Of a DNA stretch of 64,000 bases, positions 17,361 to 26,944 are shown piece after piece (within the stretch, counting starts at the first letter, position 1; every line of letters begins with the position of its first letter). Made by a program: the position numbers and the translations under genes. Source of the DNA: an uncultured Paracoccaceae bacterium (GTDB lineage Bacteria > Pseudomonadota > Alphaproteobacteria > Rhodobacterales > Rhodobacteraceae); assembly GCA_947493255.1 (NCBI GenBank), contig CANLQK010000002.1:62001-126000 (forward strand), given 5' to 3'. The notes beneath the pieces were generated by a model that did no database searches, was not told the DNA's origin, and saw nothing but the letters and a program-made list of their open reading frames with translations.

Positions 17361-18248
17361 ATGCAGCTAGACCCTGACCCATCGATAGAACGATCCCGAC
17401 AGGTGGGACAAAAATCTAGCCCCATCGCAGATCTACTTTTACCGCCAGCAAACCTAGCAAGCTGCGTTTCGGCCGCCATTTACCGAGATACGCTCGGGGT
17501 GCAGATGCGGCCCGAAGATCGGCTGAATTATTTTCCAGCCACGCCGCTTATTGCTGTTTCGCGAATTTTCGAAGGGCAGTTGCACATGGCACGCGACCTG
17601 CGGGCGATAGATGTGCTGCGATCGATGCCGTCACTACCCAATTTATCGGTAACCCCGCCTCAAGACAGCCCTGTTTGCAGCTGGAGCCCATCGGGACTAC
17701 GCGCCATAACAATCGCCTTTTATCCGGATGCTTGGGCTGCATTGGGCGGGTCTTCAGAAGGCGGTGCGATCCCTGATGTGGTAGGCAACGCATTGATGGT
17801 GGAATGCGTTGATATCTCGACCTACTGGGCGAAGGTCTGTTCGGTGCTGACGCCAATCTGGGCCCGCACCCGCCAAGACCAAACCGGGCATGCCGCTTGG
17901 GCGGGCTCCAATCGTGTAGCCGACTGGGCACGCCATGTTACGACACGGGCAGCCCTAAGCGGTACCGGGCGCAGTTTGCGCTCGGCAGAACGCAGATTGC
18001 GGCGGTGGACCGGCCAATCCCGGCAAACCATCGAATTCTTCGCTAAGGTCGAACATCTGCATCGCCGCACAATTCAAAACCCCGATGTTCCGCTTGCCCA
18101 GATCGCAGTTGATTCTGATTTTGCCGATCAGTCCCATATGGGACGCGCAGTAAAACGCGCCACGGGTTTCACGCCAAATCAGTTCAACAAACGTGTTGAA
18201 AACGAAGAGCCGTTTTGGTGCTATCGCCTGCTTGGCGAACGATTTTGA
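17361..18248 (+). CDS. AraC-family transcriptional regulator
   Basis: The 295-residue protein ends in an AraC/XylS double helix-turn-helix, with SLRSAERRLRRWTGQSRQTI for the first helix-turn-helix and AVDSDFADQSHMGRAVKR before the signature TGFTPNQF. The N-terminal 190 residues contain a PDSPVCSWSPSG-like region but no sensor domain I can name. The gene is divergent from the esterase (32-base spacer) and lies upstream of three small genes on its strand, which it may also control. No clear ribosome binding site precedes the ATG. Confidence 0.85.
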   Translation: MQLDPDPSIERSRQVGQKSSPIADLLLPPANLASCVSAAIYRDTLGVQMRPEDRLNYFPATPLIAVSRIFEGQLHMARDLRAIDVLRSMPSLPNLSVTPPQDSPVCSWSPSGLRAITIAFYPDAWAALGGSSEGGAIPDVVGNALMVECVDISTYWAKVCSVLTPIWARTRQDQTGHAAWAGSNRVADWARHVTTRAALSGTGRSLRSAERRLRRWTGQSRQTIEFFAKVEHLHRRTIQNPDVPLAQIAVDSDFADQSHMGRAVKRATGFTPNQFNKRVENEEPFWCYRLLGERF

Positions 18249-18259
18249 CAGAAGGTCAC

Positions 18260-18724
18260 ATGATGCAGACAATACACTTGGTTCACGACTACGATGTTTC
18301 AGCGCGAGACGTATGGGATGTGGCGATCGACTACACTTACCTCGCCGAAGTTATGGAAGGACGCGTCACTTTCACCGGCTTGCCAAAAGGTAAAGTGTGC
18401 GCGGGCCAGTCGCTGACCGTGATGGTTTCATTGTTTGGTAAACTTCCGGCACAGCCTTATCATATGGAAGTCGTAGAGTTTGACGACGAAGGGATGTCCC
18501 TTACATCATCTGAACGCGGAGCTGGTGTGAAATCATGGCATCATTCCTTACGGGTTCAGGACACTGCGACAGGTAGTCAACTGATCGAAACCATCGAAAT
18601 CGACGCGGGCTGGATGACCCGTGTCTTTGCCGCTTGGGCAAAGTTTTTGTACCGAAAACGTCATGAACCTAGGGTCCGCATTTTAAATCGCCGTCGCGCT
18701 GAACAAGACACAAAGGGTGCCTAA
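18260..18724 (+). CDS. SRPBCC-type (START/polyketide cyclase-like) protein
   Basis: I choose the ATG at 18260 because GAAGG lies a few bases upstream (154 residues). The start IHLVHDYDVSARDVWDVAIDY followed by alternating strands and a long C-terminal helix is typical of the SRPBCC ligand-binding fold. No catalytic residues can be assigned. It begins 11 bases after the AraC-type gene and ends two bases before the next gene, so it is in an operon. Ligand and role are unknown. Confidence 0.7.
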   Translation: MMQTIHLVHDYDVSARDVWDVAIDYTYLAEVMEGRVTFTGLPKGKVCAGQSLTVMVSLFGKLPAQPYHMEVVEFDDEGMSLTSSERGAGVKSWHHSLRVQDTATGSQLIETIEIDAGWMTRVFAAWAKFLYRKRHEPRVRILNRRRAEQDTKGA

Positions 18725-18726
18725 GT

Positions 18727-19206
18727 ATGAGTAAATTTCGACCCAGAGAAGTCCCAACGAAACTACCAGATCCGGCCCTTCCTAATGCCGATTGGGCTGA
18801 CACATTCGAAGTTTATACAGCCAGAACGTTTAGCAGCATGAAAGAATTGGCAGAGCAAACAGTAGGAACGATGCCGTTTTGGGCCCGCTGCCTTCTGTGG
18901 GTACGCAACGTGGTAGTCGTGCCTTTTGGCCTGAAATCTGATGGCTCCAATGATGTCACATCTGTGAATGACTCCGTCGGTCTGTTTCCAGTCGTAGAAG
19001 AAACAGCCAATCGGATAGTGCTTGGTCTAAATGACCGACATCTCGATTTTCGGATCGTGATTGAACGTGAGATGAATGGAGAGCTTGCGCAACTTCATAC
19101 GACAACGTTGGTGCGCCGCCACAATGTGTTTGGTAGAGCCTACATTGTGGTTGTTTCGCCATTTCACAAACTGATCGCAGCGACTGCGATGAAACAAGCG
19201 GTATAG
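18727..19206 (+). CDS. DUF2867-family protein
   Basis: The 159-residue protein shows the DUF2867 pattern: a WADTFEVYTA start, FPVVEETANRIVLGLNDRHL in the middle and a TTLVRRHNVFGRAYIVVVSPFHK end. The family occurs beside NAD-binding or lipid-related genes, but its activity is not established. It starts two bases after the SRPBCC gene and is followed five bases later by a small membrane protein. It has no signal peptide. Confidence 0.75.
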   Translation: MSKFRPREVPTKLPDPALPNADWADTFEVYTARTFSSMKELAEQTVGTMPFWARCLLWVRNVVVVPFGLKSDGSNDVTSVNDSVGLFPVVEETANRIVLGLNDRHLDFRIVIEREMNGELAQLHTTTLVRRHNVFGRAYIVVVSPFHKLIAATAMKQAV

Positions 19207-19211
19207 TTAAC

Positions 19212-19424
19212 ATGATCGAGCTAGTGGGGTTTCTTGCCGTGTGCACGATGGTGGTTTGTTACGCGTTCGAAAACCGCGCACCTGTCTTAACACTGATATT
19301 CGCAATCGCTTGTGCCGTGGCTGCGTTATATGCATTTTTGATCGGGTCTTACCCGTTCATGTTGGCAGAAGGCGTTTGGTCGCTTGTTGCATTTAGAAAA
19401 TGGTGGCTGCTGGCCAAGGTATAG
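19212..19424 (+). CDS. Small membrane protein, CBU_0592-like
   Basis: The 70-residue protein has two to three hydrophobic helices (IELVGFLAVCTMVVCYAF, VLTLIFAIACAVAALYAFLI and a short C-terminal one ending EGVWSLVAFRKWW). The arrangement resembles CBU_0592-type small membrane proteins. It closes the operon after the DUF2867 gene. It is convergent with hemE, whose stop codon is 12 bases away, and no terminator is visible between them. Confidence 0.65.
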   Translation: MIELVGFLAVCTMVVCYAFENRAPVLTLIFAIACAVAALYAFLIGSYPFMLAEGVWSLVAFRKWWLLAKV

Positions 19425-19436
19425 CCGCCAATTGCG

Positions 19437-20468
19437 TTATCCCTCTCGGACCGTATCAATCATCAATTGTACATTGTCAGGGTTCGCATCCGGCGTAATG
19501 CCGTGACCAAGGTTGAAAATATGCGGCCCACCTTTGAACGCGCTTACAATCGCACGTGTCTGCGCAACCAGCTCGTCGCCACCGGTCACCATATGTGACG
19601 ATTTCAGGTTACCCTGGACACAGCCGCCCGGTTGAACAAATTCCGCCGCCCAAGGTGCCGTAACGCCGTCGTCTAGCGCGATGCAATCAGCCCCTATGTC
19701 TTTGTGAAGCCCGATATATTTCTCGCCGGCACCACGTGGGAACGCTATGATGGGCGTATCTGGGTACCGTGCCTTCAACGCCGCCGTGATCTTTGCCGCA
19801 GGTTTCACTGCGTAGTTCAAGAAATCTGAACCTTGCAGCGACCCTGCCCAGCTGTCGAATAGCTTAATAACCTCTGCGCCAGCTTCGATCTGTTTAGAAA
19901 GGTATTCGATTGTGCCGTTTGTGATCAGGTCCAACAAGGCCTCGAACGTATCCTTGTCGGTGTTTTTCAACGTGTGAGCAGGCCCTTGATCGGGGGTGCC
20001 TTTGCCCGCGATCATGTAGGTGGCAACTGTCCATGGTGCGCCCGCGAACCCGATCAACGTTGTTTCTTTCGGCAGTTCGCGCGACAAAATTTTGACGGTC
20101 TCGTAAACTGGGTTCAAGGTCTCGTGGATCGCCTCTACTGGTTTCAAGGCCTTCAGTTCGTCGGCAGTTGTGATGGTCGATAACCGTGGGCCTTCGCCGG
20201 TGACAAACCAAAGATCCGCACCCAACGCCTGCGGCAACAGCAAAATATCGGCAAACAAAATGGACGCATCAAACCCGTATCGACGGATAGGCTGCAACGT
20301 TACCTCGGCGGCCAGTTCGGGGTTATAACACAATGACAGGAAATCTCCTGCCTGCGAACGTGTGGCACGGTATTCCGGCAAATACCGGCCTGCCTGACGC
20401 ATCATCCAGATGGGTGGGGTCGGTAGTGTTTCACCGGCCAGGGCGCGAAGGATGGTTTTCTGTGTCAT
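19437..20468 (-). CDS. hemE: Uroporphyrinogen decarboxylase
   Basis: HemE removes four carboxyl groups from uroporphyrinogen III to make coproporphyrinogen III. I use the ATG at 20468, with AGGAG upstream, giving 343 residues, the usual length; an in-frame ATG at 20516 would add 16 residues of no family similarity. The N-terminal signature [16 protein letters not shown] and the substrate-site block [14 protein letters not shown] are present, as is FPRGAGEKY. It is divergent from hemC across 87 bases, a common arrangement in Rhodobacteraceae. Confidence 0.96.
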   Translation of the reverse strand: MTQKTILRALAGETLPTPPIWMMRQAGRYLPEYRATRSQAGDFLSLCYNPELAAEVTLQPIRRYGFDASILFADILLLPQALGADLWFVTGEGPRLSTITTADELKALKPVEAIHETLNPVYETVKILSRELPKETTLIGFAGAPWTVATYMIAGKGTPDQGPAHTLKNTDKDTFEALLDLITNGTIEYLSKQIEAGAEVIKLFDSWAGSLQGSDFLNYAVKPAAKITAALKARYPDTPIIAFPRGAGEKYIGLHKDIGADCIALDDGVTAPWAAEFVQPGGCVQGNLKSSHMVTGGDELVAQTRAIVSAFKGGPHIFNLGHGITPDANPDNVQLMIDTVREG

Positions 20469-20555
20469 AGGGAGCTCCTTTGACGGTGGTGTCTCTTGTG
20501 CCATTGCGCAAGTCAAGTGCTTGCCCCGTATCTAGGGCGCGGCTATTGGTAGCCC

Positions 20556-21512
20556 ATGAATAATCCTATGCCCACGTCTAGCCAGCCCCTTAAGATCGGG
20601 ACCCGCGGGTCGCCTCTTGCATTGGCGCAAGCGCACGAAACCCGCGACCGATTGATGGCAGCTCACAACCTTCCCGAAAACGCGTTCGATATCTGTGTGA
20701 TCAAGACCACCGGCGACGACCGCACGCTGATTGACGCAGATATCGCGCTCAAAACAATTGGCAACAAAGGTCTGTTCACAAAGGAAATCGAAGAGGCGAT
20801 GATCGCTGGCGACATCGACATCGCAGTACATTCTACAAAAGACATGCCGGTCGAACAGCCGGGCGGTTTGGTGCTGGATGTGTTTTTGCCACGGGAAGAC
20901 GTGCGGGACGCGTTTGTGTCTCTGAAATACAAAACCATCTCTGACCTGCCGGTTGGCGCAACTGTTGGCACATCTAGTCTACGGCGTCGCGCGCAGCTTA
21001 TGGCCAAACGCCCCGATCTGAACATGGTCGAGTTTCGCGGAAACGTGCAAACCCGTTTGACCAAGCTCGAAAACGGCGTTGCGGATGCAACGTTTTTGGC
21101 CGTCGCTGGTTTGAACCGGATGGATATGAAATCGGTGCCGGCCCATGCCATTGCGCCCGAAGACATGTTGCCAGCAATCGCGCAAGGCACCATCGGCATC
21201 GAATACCGCGCAGACGATACACATACGGCAAAGCTGTTGGCGGCCATCCATCACACAGAAACCGGCCAACGTCTCGACGCCGAACGTGCTTTTCTTGCTG
21301 CTTTAGATGGGTCTTGCGAAACACCCATTGGTGGCTTGGCATTGATAGAGGGCGACCAGATCTGGCTCCGCGGCGAAATTCTGTCTCCTGACGGTGCCAA
21401 AGTGTTCAAGGATGAAACCCGTGTTCCTGTGGGCCAAGCTGCCAAAGGCGGACGTGCTTTGGCAGCAGAGCTTTTGGAGCAGGCGGGGCCTGACTTCTTA
21501 ACCGCTCATTGA
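20556..21512 (+). CDS. hemC: Porphobilinogen deaminase (hydroxymethylbilane synthase)
   Basis: HemC polymerises four porphobilinogens into hydroxymethylbilane. The 318-residue product has IGTRGSPLALAQA at the N-terminus, the active-site region HSTKDMP with catalytic Asp, the Arg-rich GTSSLRRRAQL, and the dipyrromethane-cofactor cysteine in LDGSCETPIGG near residue 254. All key residues are present. The start is ATG; a second ATG four codons later would also leave the fold intact. It is divergent from hemE, two steps further along the same pathway. Confidence 0.96.
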   Translation: MNNPMPTSSQPLKIGTRGSPLALAQAHETRDRLMAAHNLPENAFDICVIKTTGDDRTLIDADIALKTIGNKGLFTKEIEEAMIAGDIDIAVHSTKDMPVEQPGGLVLDVFLPREDVRDAFVSLKYKTISDLPVGATVGTSSLRRRAQLMAKRPDLNMVEFRGNVQTRLTKLENGVADATFLAVAGLNRMDMKSVPAHAIAPEDMLPAIAQGTIGIEYRADDTHTAKLLAAIHHTETGQRLDAERAFLAALDGSCETPIGGLALIEGDQIWLRGEILSPDGAKVFKDETRVPVGQAAKGGRALAAELLEQAGPDFLTAH

Positions 21513-21596
21513 TCCACCTTTAGGACAAGTTGCGGCATCAGGTGTGGTTCCGAAACTGTCGGGTGATCGAGCGAGCGTACCGAAACGTCAAAGGCG

Positions 21597-22982
21597 TTAG
21601 CCCTGATCCGGGATCATTTTGCCTGGATTCAAGATACTGTTGGGGTCTAGCAAACCTTTTATCTTGCGCATCATATCGAGTGCCACTGGGTCTTTACGAC
21701 GGCGCATGGTGCTGAGCTTTGATAGGCCCACACCATGTTCCGCTGAAAAACTACCGCCTAAGGTTTCGACAACGTCTTCGATGGTTTCTACGACGCGATC
21801 GCGCAACTCTGCATCGTCACGTGTAGGGTATATGCTGTAGTGAACGTTTCCGTCCCCTAAATGTGCGATGTAGTGCGGTTCACACCCCGGGTCGAGCTTC
21901 GCGGTATTTGCGTTCGCCCGGTCCAAGAACTCTTCAAGGCGGTCTAGCGGGAGGGCGACGTCTGTATCGATGATCGGGGTGCGTGCATAGGCGATTTCTG
22001 CGGCGGCTTCGCGGCGCTCCCACATGGTTTGGCGTTCGGCCTCGTTTTTGGCAATGACAGCGTCCAGTATCGCACCGGATTCCATCATTGTACCCATCGT
22101 TTCTAGCATAATGTCTGTTAAGTCAGCATCAGTTGTTGTCGCGACTTCGACCATGATGTTGTGGTCATAAGATTTCGACAATGGGGGGCGAGAGCCCTCC
22201 ACGCGGGCGAGGTGCATGTCGATGTAATGTTTGGGCATATATTCAAACGCTTCGACCGCGCCGCCAGTGGCGTCTCGCAGGCGGTTCAACAGTGTCAATG
22301 CATCGGGCAAGGCCTGAACGGCGACCATCGCGGTCACATATGTGCGCGGTTTGGGGGCCAGTTTCACGACGGCCTTTGTAATAATCCCCAAGGTTCCTTC
22401 AGAGCCGATCAACAGCTGCCGAAGGTTCAAGCCGGAATTGTCTTTGTGCAATGCCGACATAAGGTTCACGATACGTCCGTCTGCAAGCACGGCTTCAAGA
22501 CCCAGTACCAGGTCGCGGGTATTCCCGTAACGCAAAACGTTCGAACCGCCCGCGTTCGTCGACATGACGCCGCCAATCATTGCCGAACCACGGGCGCCAA
22601 ATGTAAGCGGGAAGATAAGGTTCTGGTTATCTGCCGCATCGTGCAATGACGACAAAATTACTCCTGCATCAACAGTCGCCGTGCGCGCCGCGACATTAAC
22701 CTCGTGTATCGTGTTCATCCGATCGAGGGATACCATCACGCCACCGGGTGCATAGGTTCCACCGACGAGTCCCGTGTGGCCGGAAACAGGTGTAATGGAT
22801 TGATGCTGTGCATTTGCCAACATCATGATCTGACTGATCTCTTGCGTCGACGCAGGGCGCAACACCACACCTGGTTCAGCACAGTACTTACCCGTCCAAT
22901 CTTTCGACCAACGTGCCGTATCCGCCCCTGTTAGAGCGTATTCAGTGCCAACAATTGCTGCAAAGTCTTGTAGTAATGCCAT
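21597..22982 (-). CDS. FAD-linked oxidase of the GlcD / D-2-hydroxyacid dehydrogenase family
   Basis: The 461-residue protein has the PCMH-type FAD-binding domain (PVSGHTGLVGG and GGVMSTNAGGSNVLRYGNTRD) in its first 220 residues. The GlcD-type C-terminal domain has the metal/substrate motif HLGDGNVHYS and the closing GSFSAEHGVGLSK. Such enzymes oxidise D-lactate, glycolate or D-2-hydroxyglutarate; the exact substrate cannot be told from sequence alone. It is convergent with hemC and has no partner subunit nearby. Confidence 0.88.
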   Translation of the reverse strand: MALLQDFAAIVGTEYALTGADTARWSKDWTGKYCAEPGVVLRPASTQEISQIMMLANAQHQSITPVSGHTGLVGGTYAPGGVMVSLDRMNTIHEVNVAARTATVDAGVILSSLHDAADNQNLIFPLTFGARGSAMIGGVMSTNAGGSNVLRYGNTRDLVLGLEAVLADGRIVNLMSALHKDNSGLNLRQLLIGSEGTLGIITKAVVKLAPKPRTYVTAMVAVQALPDALTLLNRLRDATGGAVEAFEYMPKHYIDMHLARVEGSRPPLSKSYDHNIMVEVATTTDADLTDIMLETMGTMMESGAILDAVIAKNEAERQTMWERREAAAEIAYARTPIIDTDVALPLDRLEEFLDRANANTAKLDPGCEPHYIAHLGDGNVHYSIYPTRDDAELRDRVVETIEDVVETLGGSFSAEHGVGLSKLSTMRRRKDPVALDMMRKIKGLLDPNSILNPGKMIPDQG

Positions 22983-23039
22983 ACCTGTCTCCCACAGAAA
23001 GACCTACGCAACTTATGGCTGAAGGGAAAGAGGAGAGTG

Positions 23040-23116
<77 letters not shown>

Positions 23117-23209
23117 ATACACAGCGGGCGGAATAGTAGCCCACGCGCCCCCTGTCAAACCGATTCTGTCGTTTCGGGCGGACTTCTTTTCACCAAAACT
23201 CGCAAGGGC

Positions 23210-24154
23210 TTAATTCAAGGCGAATTTCCACTGCGTCACCTGCACGATGGGGGTGTCGGGTGTTGCTTGGATTGATGGGAAATGCTGATGGCGCGGCGCG
23301 TCCGGCCAACCCTGGGCTTCAATCGCCAATCCGGCGTACATGGGTGCATTGTCGTAAAGATGAATGCCCGTTTCCGTAGTCGAAACCGTCATCGAAATAT
23401 TGCCGCTGCGTAGGTCCAAACATGGGGTCAGGGGGCCACGCGTATTGGCCAAGCAATAGGTGTTATCGATCGCCGTCTTACCTAATTTCACTGCAGTCAT
23501 TTTGCGGAAATCAAAGGGCGTACCGGCAACATCGGCAAGCTCGCCGGTTGGAAAACTGTTGTCATCGGTCGGTAAGTATTGGTCTGCGTGAACTTGCAAA
23601 AAGTGATCGCCCATCTGCCCGCTGCCGTCCAAACACCAATAACTGTGGTTGGTTGCATTCACGATTGTTGGTGCGTCGGTTGTCGTTGTGATGGTGAGGG
23701 TCAAAGCAGGCCCTTCCGAAATTTCAAACCGTGCTCTCACTGTCCGGTTCGCCGGAAACCCAGCCTCTCCGTCCATCAAATGCGCCGTCAATTCGACGAA
23801 GGCTTCATCTTGGTCAGTAATATCCCAAAGCCGATTGTGCACGCCGCGTCGCCCGCCATGCAGCGTGTGTCTTTTATCAAGATTGGGGTCCAACATATGT
23901 TCGATGCCGTCCACAATCGCACGGGCACCAGAAATCCGGTTCGCGACTGGGCCGACGATTGCACCATGGTAGGCCATTGTCGTTTCATAATCTGATAGGC
24001 TGTCCGTTCCCAATGTAAGGGAATGGTCGATTCCGTCTAATCGGACATCTTGCAAGATTGCTCCATAGGTCAGAACCGTCGCCGTTAGCCCGTGGCCTGC
24101 AATTGTTAGGGCACGAACGTCGCGTCCATCTGCCAAGGTTCCAAAAACGTTCAT
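23210..24154 (-). CDS. galM: Aldose 1-epimerase (mutarotase)
   Basis: GalM interconverts alpha and beta anomers of galactose and glucose. The ATG at 24154 overlaps the beta-galactosidase stop (ATGA) and gives 314 residues. Family landmarks are VANRISGA, KRHTLHGGRRGVHNRLWD with the catalytic His, ATNHSYWCLDG with the second His, and MYAGLAIEAQGWPDAPRH carrying the catalytic Glu. It is the last gene of the galactoside operon and would supply the beta anomer needed for galactose oxidation. Confidence 0.93.
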   Translation of the reverse strand: MNVFGTLADGRDVRALTIAGHGLTATVLTYGAILQDVRLDGIDHSLTLGTDSLSDYETTMAYHGAIVGPVANRISGARAIVDGIEHMLDPNLDKRHTLHGGRRGVHNRLWDITDQDEAFVELTAHLMDGEAGFPANRTVRARFEISEGPALTLTITTTTDAPTIVNATNHSYWCLDGSGQMGDHFLQVHADQYLPTDDNSFPTGELADVAGTPFDFRKMTAVKLGKTAIDNTYCLANTRGPLTPCLDLRSGNISMTVSTTETGIHLYDNAPMYAGLAIEAQGWPDAPRHQHFPSIQATPDTPIVQVTQWKFALN

Positions 24155-26070
24155 AGGGCGTCCCAATGCACACCTGCAGGCGCAATATCTGTTCCGTTCC
24201 ATGGTAAAGGTTCGGGTGCATAGTTGAACACAAATCGGTGTGTTTCAGTGTCGCGAATACGCAGCCCGTCAGGCAGGACATGGTGGGTTACACCCACTTC
24301 GTCACACATCCCGCGTAAAATCATGTCCCATGTGGCATCATCCGGCCAACCAGCCAAGTATCGCAATTTGTCCCCGACGATAGCAGGGGCGCCATCTGTT
24401 GCGCGCAGTTTTACGGGGGCGTTGCCTTCAAGTATTTCTCGCCAATGAAGGAACTGCCCGCCATTTTCCAATGAAACAGATGCTTGTGGTGGAAGGGATT
24501 CAGTCAGTACGACCGTCGTATCCAGCCCATCCAAGTTCGGCCCCATTGGAGTCGGGATTGATAGATGTTCGGTCTTCGTGTCTGTGCGCGGCCCAATCAA
24601 AGCTGTTGCGTTCGACAGAGCATTTCGCAGTGGGTCTGACAAATGCATAATTCCGGGTGCCAACGTTAAGCGGTAACCGCTGAGGTCGGAAGTGTTCGGT
24701 GGCACGATGTCCACATTCAAACCCAACCTTCGACAACTACGATAAGCGGCAAAAGCAAGCCGGAACATATCGAAATCAGCACCTTGGGGCTGTGCTTCCC
24801 AACCCCATGCGCTTTCGTAATCAAACACTAAGGCGACATCTGCCTTCGCCGTTCCAACATCGGGCAGGGACGCAATTTCGGCAGCAACCTGTTTGCATTC
24901 GGCCATCGCGGGCGCATCTGCGCTGTCGGGCCGCAGCAAGCCCGCGTGCATTTGTTCTTGTGCAAAAGGGGCCTGACGCCACCGGAAATAGCAGACGGTT
25001 TCTGCGCCGTGTGCAAAAGCCTCCCAAGCCCATAGGCGCGCCATGCCGGGCAGTGGGGCAGGGTTGTAGGGTGCCCAGTTCACTGGGCCGGGTTGTTGTT
25101 CCATAACCCACCATCGCCCTCCAGCCGGCGAAGGATTGCCGCCAGCCAAACCAACGGCGCGATAAATGTCATGGTGGAACGCCTGATTGTCCGGGTCACC
25201 TTGACGCAAGAACCGCAGCTTGTGCTCTGGCGTTCCTTCTAGGCGGTCTGACAAAAAGCCGATCGGGTAACTGTCCCATGACGCGATATCGAGGTCGGCA
25301 CCGACCTTGAAATGGTCAAACGATGTTTCGCGCCCCATGTAGTTGTGGATAATTGGCGCATTCGTATGTTTCCGAATTTCCTCAACTTGTTCTCGGTTGA
25401 ATTCCACAACCATGTCGGACGAATAGCGGTAGAAATCTAGCACATGAGGATGGTTGGGTTCGGTCACGGTTAAGTTCGGCAATCCGATGTCGGCAAAGTC
25501 GTCGTATTCCATTGACCAAAACACGTTGCCCCACGCACGGTTCAGCGCCTCGGTTGATTGGTATTTCTGGGCCAACCAGTTCTGGAACCCAGCGGTGGCG
25601 GATGCTGAATAGCTTCGCGTTGTATCATGGCAGGCGTATTCATTGTCTGTTTGCCACGCAGCGACATGCGGGTTTGCGCCATAGCGTTCTACAAACATGC
25701 GCGTAATGCGCTTGCTTTCAGCCCGATACCCAAGGTGTGAAAAACAATAGTGCCGCCGCGAGCCGAACCCACGAGGTCGCCCCTCTTCGTCAACCGCCAA
25801 CATGTCTGGATGTTTCTCTAACATCCAACGGGGAGGGGTCGCTGTGGGTGTACCAAGAATGACCTTTAGGCCCGCATCGCCCAACACTTCGATTGCACGA
25901 TCTAACCAATCAAACTTGAACACATCGGGTTGCGGTTCCAGCCGCGACCATGCGAATTCCCCAATCCGAACCCACGAAATCCCCGCCTCAACCATTCGGG
26001 CAGCATCATCTGTCCACACGTCTTCAGACCAATGCTCGGGGTAGTAACAAACACCAAGTGTACGTTTCAT
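24151..26070 (-). CDS. Beta-galactosidase, glycoside hydrolase family 42
   Basis: The 639-residue protein starts with LGVCYYPEHWSEDVW, a GH42 hallmark. The acid/base glutamate is in WQTDNEYACH (about residue 143) and the nucleophile in WWVMEQQPG (about residue 323). The usual three-domain length is kept. No signal peptide is present, so it acts on galactosides after import by the upstream ABC system. It lies 40 bases after the lactonase gene and overlaps galM by four bases. Confidence 0.95.
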   Translation of the reverse strand: MKRTLGVCYYPEHWSEDVWTDDAARMVEAGISWVRIGEFAWSRLEPQPDVFKFDWLDRAIEVLGDAGLKVILGTPTATPPRWMLEKHPDMLAVDEEGRPRGFGSRRHYCFSHLGYRAESKRITRMFVERYGANPHVAAWQTDNEYACHDTTRSYSASATAGFQNWLAQKYQSTEALNRAWGNVFWSMEYDDFADIGLPNLTVTEPNHPHVLDFYRYSSDMVVEFNREQVEEIRKHTNAPIIHNYMGRETSFDHFKVGADLDIASWDSYPIGFLSDRLEGTPEHKLRFLRQGDPDNQAFHHDIYRAVGLAGGNPSPAGGRWWVMEQQPGPVNWAPYNPAPLPGMARLWAWEAFAHGAETVCYFRWRQAPFAQEQMHAGLLRPDSADAPAMAECKQVAAEIASLPDVGTAKADVALVFDYESAWGWEAQPQGADFDMFRLAFAAYRSCRRLGLNVDIVPPNTSDLSGYRLTLAPGIMHLSDPLRNALSNATALIGPRTDTKTEHLSIPTPMGPNLDGLDTTVVLTESLPPQASVSLENGGQFLHWREILEGNAPVKLRATDGAPAIVGDKLRYLAGWPDDATWDMILRGMCDEVGVTHHVLPDGLRIRDTETHRFVFNYAPEPLPWNGTDIAPAGVHWDAL

Positions 26071-26110
26071 AGGTTGCCTTTTTAGCTATGACCAAAGGTG
26101 GAGAGATCGG

Positions 26111-26935
26111 TTACAAAATAACGCGATGTTCCGCCTGCCCGATGGTGTCGACAGGTGTTGCGAATGTTTTGCCATCGTCATTGCCGTCTTGCCCGACGGC
26201 AGCAGACGTGCAGAACAGCGTTTTCAGATCCGTGCCGCCAAAGGCTGGACAGGATGTTTGCTTGGCGGGGAATGTGACCGTCTGTGACAGTGTTCCGTCA
26301 GGCGCATAGCACGCAACACGATTCGCTCCCCATTGCGCGTTCCAAAGGTTGCCAGATGCATCAACAACAGCGCCATCCGGGCCCCAGTCGGTGGGGCCGA
26401 AATCCAGAAACACCTCTGGGTCACCGGCAGGCCATCCATCGGCTTCGGCCAGTTTTACCCGCATGATTCTGCGGGTCGGGCCATCTGTGAAATAGGCGCA
26501 GCTGCCATCAGGGGCAAAGCTGATCGCATTTGAAATAGTGATGTTGCCAAACAGCTGGCGCAATTCGCCATTATAGAACCGATAGATTGCACCGGCGTTT
26601 TCTTCGGCGTTCAAACCCATCGTTCCGATCCAGAAACCGCCCCATGGGTCAGCACGCCCATCGTTAGACCGCGTGATCGGGTTGTCGGCCTCCATTGCGG
26701 CGACCTGATCGGTTTTGCCACTGGCCATATCAAAAACATGCAATCCTATGCTGTCGGCCACCAAGAGGCTGTCATCGTCCAACCAACCGGCTGCAGAAAC
26801 ATGGCGGTCAAATTGCCAATGCCGCCCTTTGATGTGCAAACGTTTGGATAGAATGTCGAACCAAAACAATTCGCCCCGCTCAGGGTGCCAAAGCGGCCCT
26901 TCGCCCAGTGTACATTTTGTGGTGTCGTAGATCAT
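26111..26935 (-). CDS. SMP-30/gluconolactonase-family lactonase (probable galactonolactonase)
   Basis: The 274-residue beta-propeller has the metal-binding glutamate in CTLGEGPLWHP, a conserved Asn-Asp pair in SNDGRADPWGGFWIGTMG, and DWGPDGAVVDASGNLW. Members hydrolyse sugar lactones with a divalent metal. Between KDPGal aldolase and beta-galactosidase genes the natural role would be opening D-galactono-1,4-lactone, step two of the De Ley-Doudoroff route (inference). AGGA lies eight bases before the start, nine bases downstream of dgoA. Confidence 0.88.
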   Translation of the reverse strand: MIYDTTKCTLGEGPLWHPERGELFWFDILSKRLHIKGRHWQFDRHVSAAGWLDDDSLLVADSIGLHVFDMASGKTDQVAAMEADNPITRSNDGRADPWGGFWIGTMGLNAEENAGAIYRFYNGELRQLFGNITISNAISFAPDGSCAYFTDGPTRRIMRVKLAEADGWPAGDPEVFLDFGPTDWGPDGAVVDASGNLWNAQWGANRVACYAPDGTLSQTVTFPAKQTSCPAFGGTDLKTLFCTSAAVGQDGNDDGKTFATPVDTIGQAEHRVIL

Positions 26936-26944
26936 GCCGCAGTC

